Source of the DNA: Pseudomonas viridiflava
GTDB taxonomy: Bacteria; Pseudomonadota; Gammaproteobacteria; Pseudomonadales; Pseudomonadaceae
DNA: 64,000 nucleotides
Assembly: GCF_900590885.1 (NCBI RefSeq)
Contig: NZ_UUON01000022.1
Coordinates: 124,001 to 188,000 of the forward strand
Direction: 5' to 3'
The notes under the pieces were generated by a model. The model saw nothing but the letters and a program-made list of their open reading frames with translations. It was not told the origin of the DNA and ran no database searches. The position numbers and the translations under genes are program-made. Each line of letters begins with the position of its first letter. Position 1 is the stretch's first letter. This document shows positions 8,297 through 18,264 of the stretch, piece after piece.

Positions 8297-8320
8297 ATTC
8301 CTTACATTAGGGTAAGGAAT
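8297..8320. promoter_or_regulatory. Palindromic operator of the toxin-antitoxin operon
   Basis: ATTCCTTAC-N6-GTAAGGAAT is a perfect inverted repeat with 9-bp arms directly upstream of the antitoxin gene. Autoregulation through such a site is standard for AbrB-type antitoxins. Confidence 0.6.
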
Positions 8321-8445
8321 TATGGAGGACAAGATCCGTTGGTCCATAGGTCGCTCTTCTGGTGTGGTTTGATCGGAACAGGTAAAAAGATAGCCCGCTT
8401 CGCCCCGTCCGCACGCCCTTAAACCACGGTAAAGAGATACAGCAT

Positions 8446-8838
8446 ATGACCGATCGCCAGCCCATCATCCCCGCTGCCATGCAGCCCATCGTCGAGCGCG
8501 CGGGTTACGTGCCTGCTGTCAAAGTCGCCAAGACGCTGTACTGCGCAGGGCAGGTGGGGCGTACGCCGGAACTGGCGGTGATCGAGGACCCCGAGGCGCA
8601 ATTCGTCGCCGCCTGGGACAACCTGCGGCAGGTTCTGGAAGAGGGCGGCTGTACCTTCGACGACGTGGTGGACATGACCACTTACCACGTGAACATGAGC
8701 CAGCACATGGCGGTTTTCCGAGAGGTGAAAAACCGCCTGTTCCCACGCGGGCATTGCGCCTGGACCACCATTGGGGTGTCTGAACTGGCGCACCCCGGTT
8801 TGCTGGTGGAAATCAAATGCGTGGCAATCCAGCGCTGA
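8446..8838 (+). CDS. Rid-family (YjgF/UK114) protein lacking the active-site Arg
   Basis: The 130-residue protein matches the small trimeric Rid fold: LYCAGQVGRTPELAVI, the FDDVVDMTTYHVNM segment and the C-terminal PGLLVEIKCVAIQ strand. In RidA proper, the Arg of VARLPKD binds the 2-aminoacrylate-type imine; here the aligned segment reads VSELAHPG, so the Arg is absent. It is better called a Rid relative of unknown activity than RidA. It is convergent with ppnN, four bases apart. Confidence 0.8.
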   Translation: MTDRQPIIPAAMQPIVERAGYVPAVKVAKTLYCAGQVGRTPELAVIEDPEAQFVAAWDNLRQVLEEGGCTFDDVVDMTTYHVNMSQHMAVFREVKNRLFPRGHCAWTTIGVSELAHPGLLVEIKCVAIQR

Positions 8839-8842
8839 CGGC

Positions 8843-10216
8843 TTACTGCACCACGCGGTAACACGGCACATACGCTGCGCCGCCCGGCAGCTTCATGCGG
8901 TGCTGGGCGACGAATGCCTGCAGCAACTCGTCCAGCGGCTTCATGATGGCCGGATCGCCGTGGATTTCGTACGGGCCGTTCTGTTCGATCAGGCGGATGC
9001 CCTTGTCCTTGACGTTGCCGGCCACAATCCCCGAGAACGCGCGACGCAGGTTGGCCGCCAGTTCATGGGGCGCCAGCGCATGGCTCAGTTGCAGGCTGGC
9101 CATGTTTTCGTGGGTCGGGTCGAACGGGCGCTGAAAACCCTCGTCGATCTTCAGCAGCCAGTTGAAGTGGAACGCGTCGTTGCGCTCGCGGCGGAACTGC
9201 TTCACCGCCTTGAGGCCAGCGGTCATCTGGCGCGCCACTTCGGCCGGGTCGTCGATGATGATCTGATAGTGCGCCTGGGCTGCCTCGCCCAGGGTGGCAC
9301 CGACGAACGCGTGCAGTTGTTGCAGGTACGGCGCGGCGTGTTTCGGCCCGGTGAGGATGACCGGGAACGGCAGGTCGCGGTTGTCCGGGTGCATCAGGAT
9401 GCCCAGCAGGTACAGGAATTCTTCGGCCGTGCCGGCGCCGCCCGGGAAGATGATGATGCCGTGGCCCACGCGCACGAAGGCTTCCAGGCGTTTCTCGATG
9501 TCCGGCAGGATCACCAGCTCGTTGACGATCGGGTTCGGCGCTTCGGCAGCGATGATGCCCGGCTCGGTCAGGCCGAGGTAGCGGCCGCCAGTGATGCGCT
9601 GTTTTGCGTGGGAAATGGTCGCGCCTTTCATCGGACCTTTCATTACGCCAGGGCCGCAACCGGTGCACACGTCGAGGCTGCGCAGGCCCAGCTCGTGGCC
9701 GACTTTCTTGGTGTATTTGTATTCTTCGGTATTGATCGAATGGCCGCCCCAGCACACCACGATTTTCGGCTCGACGCCCGGGCGCAGCGTACGGGCGTTG
9801 CGCAGCAGGTGGAACACGTAGTCGGTGATGCCCTGGGAGTTGCTCAGGTCGATGCGCTGGCTGTCGAGTTCGTTCTCGGTGTAGACAATATCGCGCAGGG
9901 CGCTGAACAGCATCTCGCGGGTGCTGGCGATCATTTCGCCGTCGACGAAGGCGTCGGCCGGTGCATTCAGCAACTCCAAGCGTACGCCACGATCCTGCTG
10001 GTGGATACGTACTTCAAAGTCTTTGTAGGCGTCGAGGATGGTCTTGGCGTTGTCGATATGCGCGCCGGTGTTGAGGATGGCCAGGGCGCACTGGCGGAAC
10101 AGGGTATAGATGCTGCCGGTGCCGGCTTCGCTCAGTTGCTGGACTTCGCGTTGGGAGAGGGTTTCGAGGCTGCCCTTGGGGCTGACGGAGGCATTGATGA
10201 CTTGGCGTTGGGGCAT
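8843..10216 (-). CDS. ppnN: Nucleotide 5'-monophosphate nucleosidase PpnN
   Basis: The 457-residue protein matches E. coli PpnN (YgdH) in length and layout: N-terminal and C-terminal flanking domains around a LOG/Rossmann core with CTGCGPGVMKGPMKGA (near residue 193) and the nucleotide-binding IIFPGGAGTAEEFLYLLG (near 285). PpnN hydrolyses purine and pyrimidine monophosphates to base and ribose-5-phosphate, is stimulated by (p)ppGpp in E. coli, and acts in the cytosol. It appears to be a single gene. Confidence 0.9.
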   Translation of the reverse strand: MPQRQVINASVSPKGSLETLSQREVQQLSEAGTGSIYTLFRQCALAILNTGAHIDNAKTILDAYKDFEVRIHQQDRGVRLELLNAPADAFVDGEMIASTREMLFSALRDIVYTENELDSQRIDLSNSQGITDYVFHLLRNARTLRPGVEPKIVVCWGGHSINTEEYKYTKKVGHELGLRSLDVCTGCGPGVMKGPMKGATISHAKQRITGGRYLGLTEPGIIAAEAPNPIVNELVILPDIEKRLEAFVRVGHGIIIFPGGAGTAEEFLYLLGILMHPDNRDLPFPVILTGPKHAAPYLQQLHAFVGATLGEAAQAHYQIIIDDPAEVARQMTAGLKAVKQFRRERNDAFHFNWLLKIDEGFQRPFDPTHENMASLQLSHALAPHELAANLRRAFSGIVAGNVKDKGIRLIEQNGPYEIHGDPAIMKPLDELLQAFVAQHRMKLPGGAAYVPCYRVVQ

Positions 10217-10363
10217 TCTGATTCCTTGAAAACGCAGCCACCGCAGCCCGTGAGGCGCGATGGCTTGAGAAGGGTGGGCGCCGATTACGGCCGCACGCGA
10301 CGATATTTACCTCAGGCGCCAGGCCGAGCGCAAATACCGTCCACCACCATCATGCCGCAGAAC

Positions 10364-11188
10364 TTACTGAATCAGCTTCCAGTTTTTGTAGAAAACCCGA
10401 CGCAGGGTAAAGACCATGCCGGCAAACCCCGCGATCACGGCGTTGAGCACCGACGGCAGCGGGGTGGGGCGCACAATGTCGATAAACAGACAGTAACGCT
10501 TTGCATCGTTTTTGTTGAAGGACGCGTGCATCAGCGTGTCATCGAAGATAAACAGCGGGTCGTCGTGCCAGTAATGCTTGTGCTTGCCCACCTGGATGTA
10601 GACGCCGTCGTGATGGGGCGCCGGGGCCATGTTGTAGAGCACGCGGAACATCATGCGCAGCGGGCCGAAGTGAAACGAGGTGGAGCGGTTTTCGTTGAAC
10701 ACCGATACGCCGATGGTCTTCACGAACGGCAGCTTTTCGCGCAGTTGCGGGATGTCCAGGGTGGTTTCGATCGGCCGCCCGTACCATTGGAAAAACAACA
10801 TGCCGCGTTTTTTCTCGGCCATGCGCTCATCGAGGTAGCCGATGATTTCATCCTTGTGGGCCATGGCATCGTTGATCACCTTTTGCAGGTCTTCACGCCA
10901 GGCGGGTGGCAGGTCGCGCATTGTATAAACATGGCGGTTACGCGAGCTCAACAGGTCAAACAGCGTGTTGAACGGTGCCAGCAGCCAGGTGTTGCGGCCG
11001 CTGCCGACGAAGTATTTCTTGATCGTGGGCGCGTCATACAAACCGTTGCGCAGGAAATCGTAGATACCGCACACCAGCACCAGGCCGAGAAACACCAGCG
11101 TGGTTTCAGGGAATACATCGATAATCAAAAGTACGCCGAATACCCAGGCGACCGAGATCGCTTTTTTTCGCAAAGCAGGCTTGTTCAT
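10364..11188 (-). CDS. lpxO: LpxO-like aspartyl/asparaginyl beta-hydroxylase
   Basis: The 274-residue protein has two membrane helices at the N-terminus (VAWVFGVLLIIDVFPETTLVFLGLVLVCG) followed by an Fe(II)/2-oxoglutarate hydroxylase domain with NRSTSFHFGPLRM and the metal-binding region FIFDDTLMHASFN. Characterised relatives (LpxO) add a 2-hydroxyl to a secondary lipid A acyl chain at the inner membrane. Pseudomonads often have more than one paralog. ATG 11188 has GGAG upstream, so I dropped a 24-codon extension. A basic C-terminal helix (RRVFYKNWKLIQ) ends the protein. Confidence 0.8.
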   Translation of the reverse strand: MNKPALRKKAISVAWVFGVLLIIDVFPETTLVFLGLVLVCGIYDFLRNGLYDAPTIKKYFVGSGRNTWLLAPFNTLFDLLSSRNRHVYTMRDLPPAWREDLQKVINDAMAHKDEIIGYLDERMAEKKRGMLFFQWYGRPIETTLDIPQLREKLPFVKTIGVSVFNENRSTSFHFGPLRMMFRVLYNMAPAPHHDGVYIQVGKHKHYWHDDPLFIFDDTLMHASFNKNDAKRYCLFIDIVRPTPLPSVLNAVIAGFAGMVFTLRRVFYKNWKLIQ

Positions 11189-11496
11189 GACACAGCTCCA
11201 GCAGGACGCCATTCGACAGGTCCGGATCCCTGGCTGCGAGTGGTGGGGGTTTTGAAACATATTGAAACAACTGCGTCATGATAAGGCGTTCAGCGGCGGA
11301 TTGGCGTTTTAAATAGTGCGAAATTGTGAAGGCGTTACGCAGATGTGAACCTTGTGAACGCTGTGCGGGATTGGATTTTGTAAACAGAACATTTGCGACT
11401 ATCGTGACGCTTCGGTTTTTCAGGCGTCATAGACCGGTACGATTAAGTTGAATGGCCACCATTGGCCTTCGGCACCTTGGAAGAGGCAGAAATTTT
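11189..11496. other. Divergent promoter region, lpxO and fabV
   Basis: These 308 bp between divergent genes hold both promoters. I see no gene and no repeat strong enough to call; AAGAGGCAG at 11481 is the fabV ribosome binding site. Confidence 0.6.
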
Positions 11497-12690
11497 ATGA
11501 TCATCAAACCGCGGGTTCGTGGCTTTATCTGTGTGACCGCTCACCCTGTTGGCTGTGAAGCGAACGTCAAAGAGCAGATCGACTACGTGACTCAACACGG
11601 CGTCATCGAAGGCGGCCCGAAAAAGGTGCTGGTTCTCGGCGCTTCCACCGGCTACGGCCTGGCCGCGCGCATCAGTGCTGCGTTTGGCTGCGGCGCCGAC
11701 ACCCTGGGCGTGTTTTTTGAGAAAGAAGGCGAAGAAGGCAAGCTGAGCTCCGCCGGCTGGTACAACAGCGCCGCGTTCGAGAAGTTTGCCGTCGAAAAAG
11801 GCCTGTACGCCAAGAGCATCAACGGCGACGCGTTCTCCGACGAGATCAAGCGCCTGACCATCGAAACCATCAAGAAAGACCTGGGCAAGATCGACCTGGT
11901 GGTCTACAGCCTGGCCGCGCCACGCCGTACCGACCCGCAAGGCGTGGTGCACACCTCCACCCTCAAGCCGATCGGCAAGGCCGTGACCCTGCGCGGGATC
12001 AACACCGACAAGGGCGTCGTGGTCGACACCACCCTGGAGCCTGCGACCCAGGAAGAAATCGACGGCACCGTCAAAGTGATGGGCGGCGAAGACTGGCAGC
12101 TGTGGATCGACGCCCTGCGTGACGCCGATGTACTGGCCGAAGGCGCCAAGACCACCGCGTTCACCTACCTGGGCGAGAAGCTGACCCAGGATATCTACTG
12201 GAACGGCTCCATCGGCGAAGCCAAGAAAGACCTCGACAAGAAAGTCCTGACCCTGCGCGACAACCTCGCTGCGCTGAAGGGCGACGCCCGTGTGTCGGTG
12301 CTCAAGGCCGTGGTCACCCAGGCCAGCTCGGCGATCCCGATCATGCCGCTGTACCTGTCGCTGCTGTTCAAAGTGATGAAAGAGCAGGGCACCCACGAAG
12401 GTTGCATCGAGCAGGTCTACGGCTTGTTCAAGGACAGCCTGTACGGCAGCCAGCCGAAGCTCGACGCCGACGGCCGCCTGCGCGCCGACCTGGCCGAGCT
12501 GGAGCCTAAGGTTCAGGACGCCGTCGCGGCGCTGTGGAACCAGGTGACCGACGACAACGTCAACGAGATCAGCGACTTTGCCGGCTACAAGGCGGAGTTC
12601 CTGCGCTTGTTCGGCTTTGAAGTCGATGGCGTGGACTACGACGCTGACGTGAACCCGACTGTGAAGATCAATGGCCTGATCCAGGCTTAA
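11497..12690 (+). CDS. fabV: Enoyl-[acyl-carrier-protein] reductase FabV
   Basis: FabV performs the last, NADH-dependent step of fatty-acid elongation and is the triclosan-insensitive enoyl reductase of pseudomonads. The 397-residue protein has the nucleotide-binding [14 protein letters not shown], the [13 protein letters not shown] strand and the catalytic Y-x8-K pair in [13 protein letters not shown] 11497 is chosen because the [17 protein letters not shown] start is the family N-terminus and AAGAGG precedes it. A REPIN with a following T-run lies 17 bp past the stop. Confidence 0.95.
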   Translation: MIIKPRVRGFICVTAHPVGCEANVKEQIDYVTQHGVIEGGPKKVLVLGASTGYGLAARISAAFGCGADTLGVFFEKEGEEGKLSSAGWYNSAAFEKFAVEKGLYAKSINGDAFSDEIKRLTIETIKKDLGKIDLVVYSLAAPRRTDPQGVVHTSTLKPIGKAVTLRGINTDKGVVVDTTLEPATQEEIDGTVKVMGGEDWQLWIDALRDADVLAEGAKTTAFTYLGEKLTQDIYWNGSIGEAKKDLDKKVLTLRDNLAALKGDARVSVLKAVVTQASSAIPIMPLYLSLLFKVMKEQGTHEGCIEQVYGLFKDSLYGSQPKLDADGRLRADLAELEPKVQDAVAALWNQVTDDNVNEISDFAGYKAEFLRLFGFEVDGVDYDADVNPTVKINGLIQA

Positions 12691-12706
12691 GACACGTCGG
12701 TTAAAC

Positions 12707-12806
12707 AATGTGGGAGGGGGCTTGCCCCCGATGGCAGTGTGTCAGTCATACATAGGCTGACTGACACTCCGCTATCGGGGGCAAGCCCCCTCCCACATTT
12801 TTTTTG
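12707..12806 (+). repeat. REPIN (two inverted REPs) after fabV
   Basis: A GTGGGAGGGGGC...GCCCCCGAT REP (12707-12732) and its reverse complement (12774-12799) flank a middle with GTGTCAGTCA / TGACTGACAC arms, so the whole unit can fold into one long cruciform. A T9 run follows on the plus strand, so it may also end fabV transcripts. Confidence 0.9.
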
Positions 12807-12818
12807 TGTGCGCCTTGA

Positions 12819-13724
12819 TCAGCGTGCCCACTTCTCCATCGCAAAATCCACAAACGCCCGCAGCTTGGGCAGCCGATAGCGGTCCTGGCGGTAGAGCAAG
12901 TGCATGGGGCGGCTCGGCAGTTGATAGGTGGTCAGCAAGGCCACCAGCTTGCCGCTCTCCAGGTCCGGCTGCACCAGGGCATCGGCCAGCATGATGATGC
13001 CCATGCCGTTGACGGCCGCCTGGCGCAAGCCCTGCGAGCTGTTGATGGTCAATGAACCGCCGACCGGAACCTCTACCTCGCCGTCCTCGTCGCTCATGCG
13101 CCACAGTTTGCCGCTGTCGCGCCAGTTGTCGTTCGCCGGATAGGCAAACGCCAGGCAGTCGTGGTGGCGCAAGTCATCCGGCGTTGAAGGCGTGCCGCGT
13201 CGCGCCAGGTACGCGGGTGACGCGCAGAGGGTCAGGGTGTAGGCCTGCAGTGGCCGGGCGATCAGGCTGGAGGTTTCCAGTTCGCCGAGACGGATCGCCA
13301 CGTCGAAGCCGCTGTCGACCAAGTCCATCCGCTCATTGCTGAGCACCACGTACAGGTCGATCTGCGGGTAGCGCTGGGAAAATTCGCTCAACGCCGGCAC
13401 CAGGCGTTCGGTGCCGAACACGGGTGGCGCGGTGATGCGCAGGCTGCCTTTGGGGGTTTCGCTGTGGATCTGCTCCGCCAGCAACTCGGAGTCAGCCACC
13501 AGCCCGAGCACCTCAAGGCAACGCTGGTAGTACTCGCCGCCGAATTCCGTAAGGCTTTGTTTGCGCGTGGTGCGCTTGAGCAGGCTGACGCCCAGGCGCT
13601 GTTCGAGGGCGCGCAGGTGGTTGCCGACCATGGTGTTCGACATCCCGCATTCCTGGGCGGCGGCGGTCATGCTGCCGGTCTCCACCACCTTCACGTACAC
13701 CGACATCGCCTGGAACAGATCCAT
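12819..13724 (-). CDS. LysR-family transcriptional regulator
   Basis: The 301-residue protein has an N-terminal helix-turn-helix (MSVYVKVVETGSMTAAAQECGMSNTMVGNHL) and a LysR substrate-binding domain (GSLRITAPPVFGTERLVPALSEF) of the DmlR/PtxR-like subgroup. ATG 13724 has AGGA seven bases upstream. It is divergent from the aminotransferase gene, which is its most likely target. Confidence 0.85.
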   Translation of the reverse strand: MDLFQAMSVYVKVVETGSMTAAAQECGMSNTMVGNHLRALEQRLGVSLLKRTTRKQSLTEFGGEYYQRCLEVLGLVADSELLAEQIHSETPKGSLRITAPPVFGTERLVPALSEFSQRYPQIDLYVVLSNERMDLVDSGFDVAIRLGELETSSLIARPLQAYTLTLCASPAYLARRGTPSTPDDLRHHDCLAFAYPANDNWRDSGKLWRMSDEDGEVEVPVGGSLTINSSQGLRQAAVNGMGIIMLADALVQPDLESGKLVALLTTYQLPSRPMHLLYRQDRYRLPKLRAFVDFAMEKWAR

Positions 13725-13827
13725 TATCAAGTCCTGGTTTAAAGTCATTGCAGGAATGCGCAGTTTATCCAGCTTGGGTGGCTAACGATACTGGCGGCAT
13801 CATAACGATGCACTGGAGCCCGCCACC

Positions 13828-15006
13828 ATGACCGCCGCCTGCCTGATGACCACTTACCAACCCATGGCCCTGAGTTTTACCCGTGGCCTGGGCACGCGCC
13901 TGTGGGACCAGCAGGGCCGCGAATACCTGGACGCGGTGGCGGGCGTGGCGGTAACCAATGTCGGGCACTCCCATCCGAAACTGGTGGCCGCCATCAGCGA
14001 ACAGGCCGGCTTGCTGTTGCACACCTCCAACCTCTACAGCATCGACTGGCAACAGCGCCTTGCCGAGCGCCTGACGCAGCTGTCGGGCCTGGACCGCGCC
14101 TTCTTCAACAACTCCGGCGCCGAAGCCAACGAGACGGCGCTGAAACTGGCACGGCTGCACGGTTGGAAAAAAGGCATTGAGGAGCCCTTGGTGTTGGTGA
14201 TGGAAAATGCCTTTCACGGCCGCACCCTGGGCACCATGGCCGCCAGCGATGGACCATCGGTGCGCCTTGGCTTTCAGCGCCTGCCGGGGGATTTTCTCAA
14301 GGTCAGGTTTGGTGACCTGGCGGCGATCGAGGCGCTTACCCAAGCATATGGCGCGCGCATCGCGGCGGTGCTGCTGGAACCCATCCAGGGCGAAAGTGGC
14401 GTGCTCCCCGCGCCGCCTGGCTATTTGCAGGCCCTGCGCGACCACTGCACACGCCACGGCTGGCTGCTGATGCTCGACGAAATCCAGACCGGCATCGGCC
14501 GCACCGGCCGCTGGTTTGCCTGCCAGCATGAAGGCGTTGTGCCCGACGTGATGACCCTGGCCAAAGGCCTCGGCAACGGTGTGCCCATCGGCGCCTGCCT
14601 GGCCCGGTCCGGTGTGGCCCAGCTGTTCACCCCCGGCAGCCACGGCAGTACCTTTGGCGGCAACCCGCTGGCCTGCCGGGTTGGCTGCACCGTGCTGGAC
14701 ATCATCGAAGAACAAGGCCTGCTGCAGAACGCCGCGCAGCAAGGTCAGCGCCTGCTGGCGCGGTTGCGGATCGAGTTGGCTGACCATCCGCAGGTCCTGG
14801 CGATTCGCGGCCAAGGCCTGATGGTCGGTATCGAGCTGGCCAGCCCCTATCGCGACCTGGCCCAACGCTCCGCCCAGGAGCATGGGCTGCTGATCAATGT
14901 GACGCGCGGCAAAGTCATTCGCCTGCTGCCGCCGTTGACCCTGGATGCCAAGGAGGTGGAGATGATCGTGCGCGCCATCAGCCGGTTATTGGGTCAGGGC
15001 CATTGA
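13828..15006 (+). CDS. Class III PLP aminotransferase, ArgD-like
   Basis: The 392-residue protein is of ArgD/AstC size and layout: [17 protein letters not shown] (phosphate-binding region), [35 protein letters not shown] with the PLP-ring Asp, and the Schiff-base Lys in [15 protein letters not shown]. It probably transfers an omega-amino group (acetylornithine, GABA or a similar donor). It is not next to arginine genes, so I do not name it argD. Its 3' end overlaps the convergent punR gene by 29 bp. Confidence 0.85.
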   Translation: MTAACLMTTYQPMALSFTRGLGTRLWDQQGREYLDAVAGVAVTNVGHSHPKLVAAISEQAGLLLHTSNLYSIDWQQRLAERLTQLSGLDRAFFNNSGAEANETALKLARLHGWKKGIEEPLVLVMENAFHGRTLGTMAASDGPSVRLGFQRLPGDFLKVRFGDLAAIEALTQAYGARIAAVLLEPIQGESGVLPAPPGYLQALRDHCTRHGWLLMLDEIQTGIGRTGRWFACQHEGVVPDVMTLAKGLGNGVPIGACLARSGVAQLFTPGSHGSTFGGNPLACRVGCTVLDIIEEQGLLQNAAQQGQRLLARLRIELADHPQVLAIRGQGLMVGIELASPYRDLAQRSAQEHGLLINVTRGKVIRLLPPLTLDAKEVEMIVRAISRLLGQGH

Positions 15007-15901
15007 GCCATTCCTGGTTCAGCGTTTCCTTGTCGCCCAGGTACTCCAGCAACCACGCCATGGCCGGGGACAGCTTGTTCTGTGCCCAGGCCACGCACGA
15101 CGGGCTGGCGGGGAAGGGCCGGGTCAGTTGCAACGCCACCAGCTCACCGCGCTCGATCCACGGCAACACCTGATGCGCCGGCGCCATGCCGACGCACAGG
15201 CCGTCGCGCAGGCAGTCGATGGCCGAGGCCCAGTTGGGCACTACCAGGCGGCGCTGGTTATCCAGGGTCCAGGTGTCGCGCTTGGGCAGGTTGCGTGAAG
15301 TGTCGGTCATGCACAGCGAGGCGAAAGGGCGCAGTTGGTCGTCACTGAGTAAACCCTCCACGCTCGCCAACGGGTGACGCGCGCTGACTACGCACAGCCA
15401 GTTCAGCAAACCCATGTCGCGAAAGGTGAAATGGCTGGCCACCGGCACCGCGCTGGTGGCGCCGATCACAATGTCGGTGCGCTCATCCGCCAGCGCGTCC
15501 CACACGCCGTTGTACACCTCGTACTCCAGCAGCAATTCCACCTCGGGAAACTGCCGATAGAAATCCAGTACCAACTGCCGGCAGCGCTGGGGCTTGACGA
15601 TGGAATCCACCGCCACCTTCAACTGGCCGCTCCAGCCATTGGCCACCTGCTGGCACAAGCGCCGGGTGCCGAGCATTTTTTTCATCACGCCGCGGGCTTC
15701 GTCTATAAAGAGACGGCCGGCGGGGGTCAGCTCCACGTCGCGGTGGCGCCTTATAAACAGCGGCACTGCCAACCACTCTTCAATCTGACGCACCGTGTAG
15801 CTGATGGCCGACGGCACGCGGTGCAATTCCTGGGCGGCGGCGCTGAAGCTGCCATGGCGCGCCACCGCATCGACTACATCCAGGGAGTATTCAGACCACA
15901 T
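14978..15901 (-). CDS. punR: Purine-responsive LysR regulator PunR
   Basis: The 307-residue protein begins [20 protein letters not shown], nearly the same as E. coli PunR (YdhB) as I recall it, and keeps [33 protein letters not shown] and [16 protein letters not shown]. PunR activates the neighbouring purine nucleoside transporter gene punC in E. coli, and the same divergent pair is found here. ATG 15901 has GAAGG upstream. A GATAA-N13-TTATC repeat in the gap is a possible site. Confidence 0.85.
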   Translation of the reverse strand: MWSEYSLDVVDAVARHGSFSAAAQELHRVPSAISYTVRQIEEWLAVPLFIRRHRDVELTPAGRLFIDEARGVMKKMLGTRRLCQQVANGWSGQLKVAVDSIVKPQRCRQLVLDFYRQFPEVELLLEYEVYNGVWDALADERTDIVIGATSAVPVASHFTFRDMGLLNWLCVVSARHPLASVEGLLSDDQLRPFASLCMTDTSRNLPKRDTWTLDNQRRLVVPNWASAIDCLRDGLCVGMAPAHQVLPWIERGELVALQLTRPFPASPSCVAWAQNKLSPAMAWLLEYLGDKETLNQEWLNGPDPITG

Positions 15902-15923
15902 GGCAGCTGCCTTCAAAATTATT

Positions 15924-15946
15924 GATAAGAGCGTCCAATTATTATC
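15924..15946. promoter_or_regulatory. Candidate PunR operator
   Basis: GATAA-N13-TTATC is an interrupted inverted repeat in the AT-rich 122-bp punR-punC gap, of the general LysR type. The match is short. Confidence 0.35.
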
Positions 15947-16023
15947 GCTTCACAGTAAATCTGTCAGCTTCATAATGGGCGCCAGTCAGCAAATAGTTTG
16001 ATGGCAGGTTCTAAAAGGCTTCA

Positions 16024-17208
16024 ATGAAAAATTCTTTTGGTTTCACCTGGTACCTGGCGGGGCTGAGCATGCTCGGTTATCTGGCCATGGATATGTACTT
16101 GCCGGCCTTCGGCGCCATGGGCGAGCAACTGCAGATTGGCACGGGCGCGGTGGGCGCCAGCTTGAGTATTTTCCTCGCCGGCTTTGCGGTGGGGCAGTTG
16201 TTGTGGGGGCCGTTGTCCGACCGGCTCGGCCGCAAGCCGATCCTGCTCGCGGGCCTTGGCCTGTTTGTGCTGGGCTGCGCGGGGATGTTCTGGGTCGAGA
16301 CGGCGCCGCAGTTGCTGGCGCTGCGCTTTATGCAGGCGATTGGCGTGTGCTCCGCCGCCGTGAGCTGGCAGGCGCTGGTGATCGACCGCTACCCCGCCGA
16401 CAAGGCGCACCGCGTGTTCGCCAGCATCATGCCGCTGATGTCGTTGTCGCCGGCACTGGCGCCGCTGCTGGGGGCGATGGTGTTGAATCACTTTGGCTGG
16501 CAGGCGATCTTCGGCGTATTGCTGGGTGTGTCGCTGCTGTTGCTGTTGCCGACCTTGTTCCTGCGCCCTGTGCCGAAAAACCCTACGCAAGCGCCTGCAC
16601 GCCTGGGTTATGGGCAACTGCTCACCTCCCGGGTGTTCACCGGCAACGTGATGATCTTCGCCGCGTGTTCGGCGAGTTTCTTTGCCTGGCTCACCGCGTC
16701 GCCCTTCATCCTGGGCGACATGGGTTACAGCCCCAATGACATCGGCCTGAGCTATGTGCTGCCCACCCTGGCGTTCCTGATCGGTGGCTACAGCTGCCGC
16801 AGCGCCCTGCAGCATTTCCAGGGCAAGACCCTGTTGCCGTGGTTGCTGTTGGCGTATTGCATCAGCATGGTGGCGTTGTACCTGGTGGCGACCTTGACCG
16901 TGCCGACCCTGACCACCTTGCTGATTCCGTTCTGCCTGATGGCACTGGTCAATGGCGCCAGCTACCCGATTGTGGTGGCGAATGCACTGATGCCGTTTGC
17001 GGAAAATTCCGGCAAGGCGGCGGCGCTGCAAAACACCCTGCAACTGGGGTTGTGCTTTCTCAGCAGCCTGCTGGTGTCGTCGATGCTTGAGCAGCCGTTG
17101 CTGATCACTGTGATTGTAATGCTGGCGACCGCGCCGTTGGCGGTGTTGGGGTACTGGCTGGCGCGGCCCAAGGTGGATAGCTCGGAATTGGCAACTGATC
17201 TGGAGTGA
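16024..17208 (+). CDS. punC: Purine nucleoside MFS transporter PunC
   Basis: The 394-residue, about 12-helix protein has the Bcr/CflA-type start [23 protein letters not shown] and the motif-A loop [14 protein letters not shown]. coli PunC (YdhC) imports purine nucleosides, and the paired punR-like gene makes this assignment much stronger than for a generic MFS protein. Together with the Tsx-like channel and NCS2 permease downstream, it suggests a purine uptake region. Confidence 0.82.
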   Translation: MKNSFGFTWYLAGLSMLGYLAMDMYLPAFGAMGEQLQIGTGAVGASLSIFLAGFAVGQLLWGPLSDRLGRKPILLAGLGLFVLGCAGMFWVETAPQLLALRFMQAIGVCSAAVSWQALVIDRYPADKAHRVFASIMPLMSLSPALAPLLGAMVLNHFGWQAIFGVLLGVSLLLLLPTLFLRPVPKNPTQAPARLGYGQLLTSRVFTGNVMIFAACSASFFAWLTASPFILGDMGYSPNDIGLSYVLPTLAFLIGGYSCRSALQHFQGKTLLPWLLLAYCISMVALYLVATLTVPTLTTLLIPFCLMALVNGASYPIVVANALMPFAENSGKAAALQNTLQLGLCFLSSLLVSSMLEQPLLITVIVMLATAPLAVLGYWLARPKVDSSELATDLE

Positions 17209-17223
17209 TAATGCAATCCAAAT

Positions 17224-17251
17224 ATGGGAGGGGGCTTGCCCCTCCCACATT
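17224..17251. repeat. Collapsed REP palindrome after punC
   Basis: GGGAGGGG and CCCCTCCC arms are separated only by GCTTG, as if a REPIN had lost its middle and inner arm halves. It lies between convergent punC and the outer-membrane channel gene. Confidence 0.75.
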
Positions 17252-17272
17252 TTGACCGCGTTTCTTCAGGGC

Positions 17273-18106
17273 TTAGAAGGTGACTTCCATATTCAGCGTT
17301 GGCGTAGAGGTCCGAGTCCCCCGCCCCCCATCCACCCCGAACTTGTTGTGCCAATATTCATAACCCACCCCCAGATACAGGTTCGGCTTCGCGCTTTTAC
17401 CCGGCCGCACCGCCACCATCAGCGCCGTGCGCATCAGCGCTTCCGGCGCAGTATCACGGCCGTGATAGTCCTCGCCTTTTTCCCCGACATAGTTGATAAA
17501 CCCCTGGAATTTCGCCCCGTGGTTGGCGATCTCGAACGGGCGCATCCACGTCAGGTTGAGCATGTAGGTGTCATCAAACGTGTGGTCTGACTCCTGCGCG
17601 CCGGGGATGCCGGTGTGGTTGCGTTCCTTGTAGTACATCAGGCTCAAATCCAGTACCCCGACGGTGTTGAACTTCAACGTCGGCCCGATCACCAGCGCGC
17701 GCTTTTTCGCCGAGGCGAAGTTGTTGTTGCGGTTGGCGTCGAAGCCCAGGGTCAGCGCGTAATCCTTGATCAGCCCGGTGCCCAGCGGTACGTCGAATAC
17801 CCGTGATGCGTAGAGCTGATGGCGGTACACCGTGTACACCTCGCTGCCACCGTGATCGGTGCCCTTGCGCGGGTCGCGGCTGTCGGACAGGAACACATCC
17901 AGGTTGAGGAAATTGCTGCCGTAACGGTAGCCGCTGGCGTGGGTGAAGCTGTAGATGCGCTTGCTGAAATCGTCGGGGTTATTCGGGTTGGTGAACTGCT
18001 GGCCGTAGCGGAACCCCAGGCTGTTGTTCATCCATTCCACCGCGACAGCCTCCCCGCCGCCGAGGAGGGTGAGTGCGACGGTTGCGCCCTGTAATGCCTT
18101 TTTCAT
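17273..18106 (-). CDS. Tsx-like outer-membrane nucleoside channel
   Basis: The 277-residue protein has a signal peptide (MKKALQGATVALTLLGGGEAVA), alternating aromatic beta-strand segments and a C-terminal Phe, as expected for an outer-membrane barrel. WMNNSLGFRYGQQF and the later LYLGVGYEYWHNKFG fit the Tsx/OmpK channel family used for nucleosides. It is divergent from a nucleobase permease, so the pair could carry one substrate class across both membranes. ATG 18106 follows AAGGA. Confidence 0.78.
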   Translation of the reverse strand: MKKALQGATVALTLLGGGEAVAVEWMNNSLGFRYGQQFTNPNNPDDFSKRIYSFTHASGYRYGSNFLNLDVFLSDSRDPRKGTDHGGSEVYTVYRHQLYASRVFDVPLGTGLIKDYALTLGFDANRNNNFASAKKRALVIGPTLKFNTVGVLDLSLMYYKERNHTGIPGAQESDHTFDDTYMLNLTWMRPFEIANHGAKFQGFINYVGEKGEDYHGRDTAPEALMRTALMVAVRPGKSAKPNLYLGVGYEYWHNKFGVDGGRGTRTSTPTLNMEVTF

Positions 18107-18187
18107 TGTTCTAGGTCCTTTGGCGTTCTGGCTCATCACGGCCGGATTATTTTTGTAACGCCGACGGAGGGTATCTTGTTCGATTGA

Positions 18188-18231
18188 TTGTATACAACTC
18201 TATGGACATCTGGTCCTTACATTGCATACAG
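18188..18231. promoter_or_regulatory. Twin TTGYATACA sites in the channel/permease promoter
   Basis: TTGTATACAA (18188-18197) is a perfect palindrome, and TTGCATACAG (18222-18231) repeats it 34 bp away in the 158-bp divergent promoter region. A 10-bp TTGTATACAA site is the kind bound by GntR-family dimers, but the regulator is not in this window. Confidence 0.4.
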
Positions 18232-18264
18232 TGGCCGCACAACAAAAACAGAGAACCCCTCACC

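Noticed and set aside
8771..11281. 836-codon plus-strand frame across ppnN and lpxO
   Set aside because: It is antisense to two well-supported genes and has low-complexity, His/Gln/Val-rich content.
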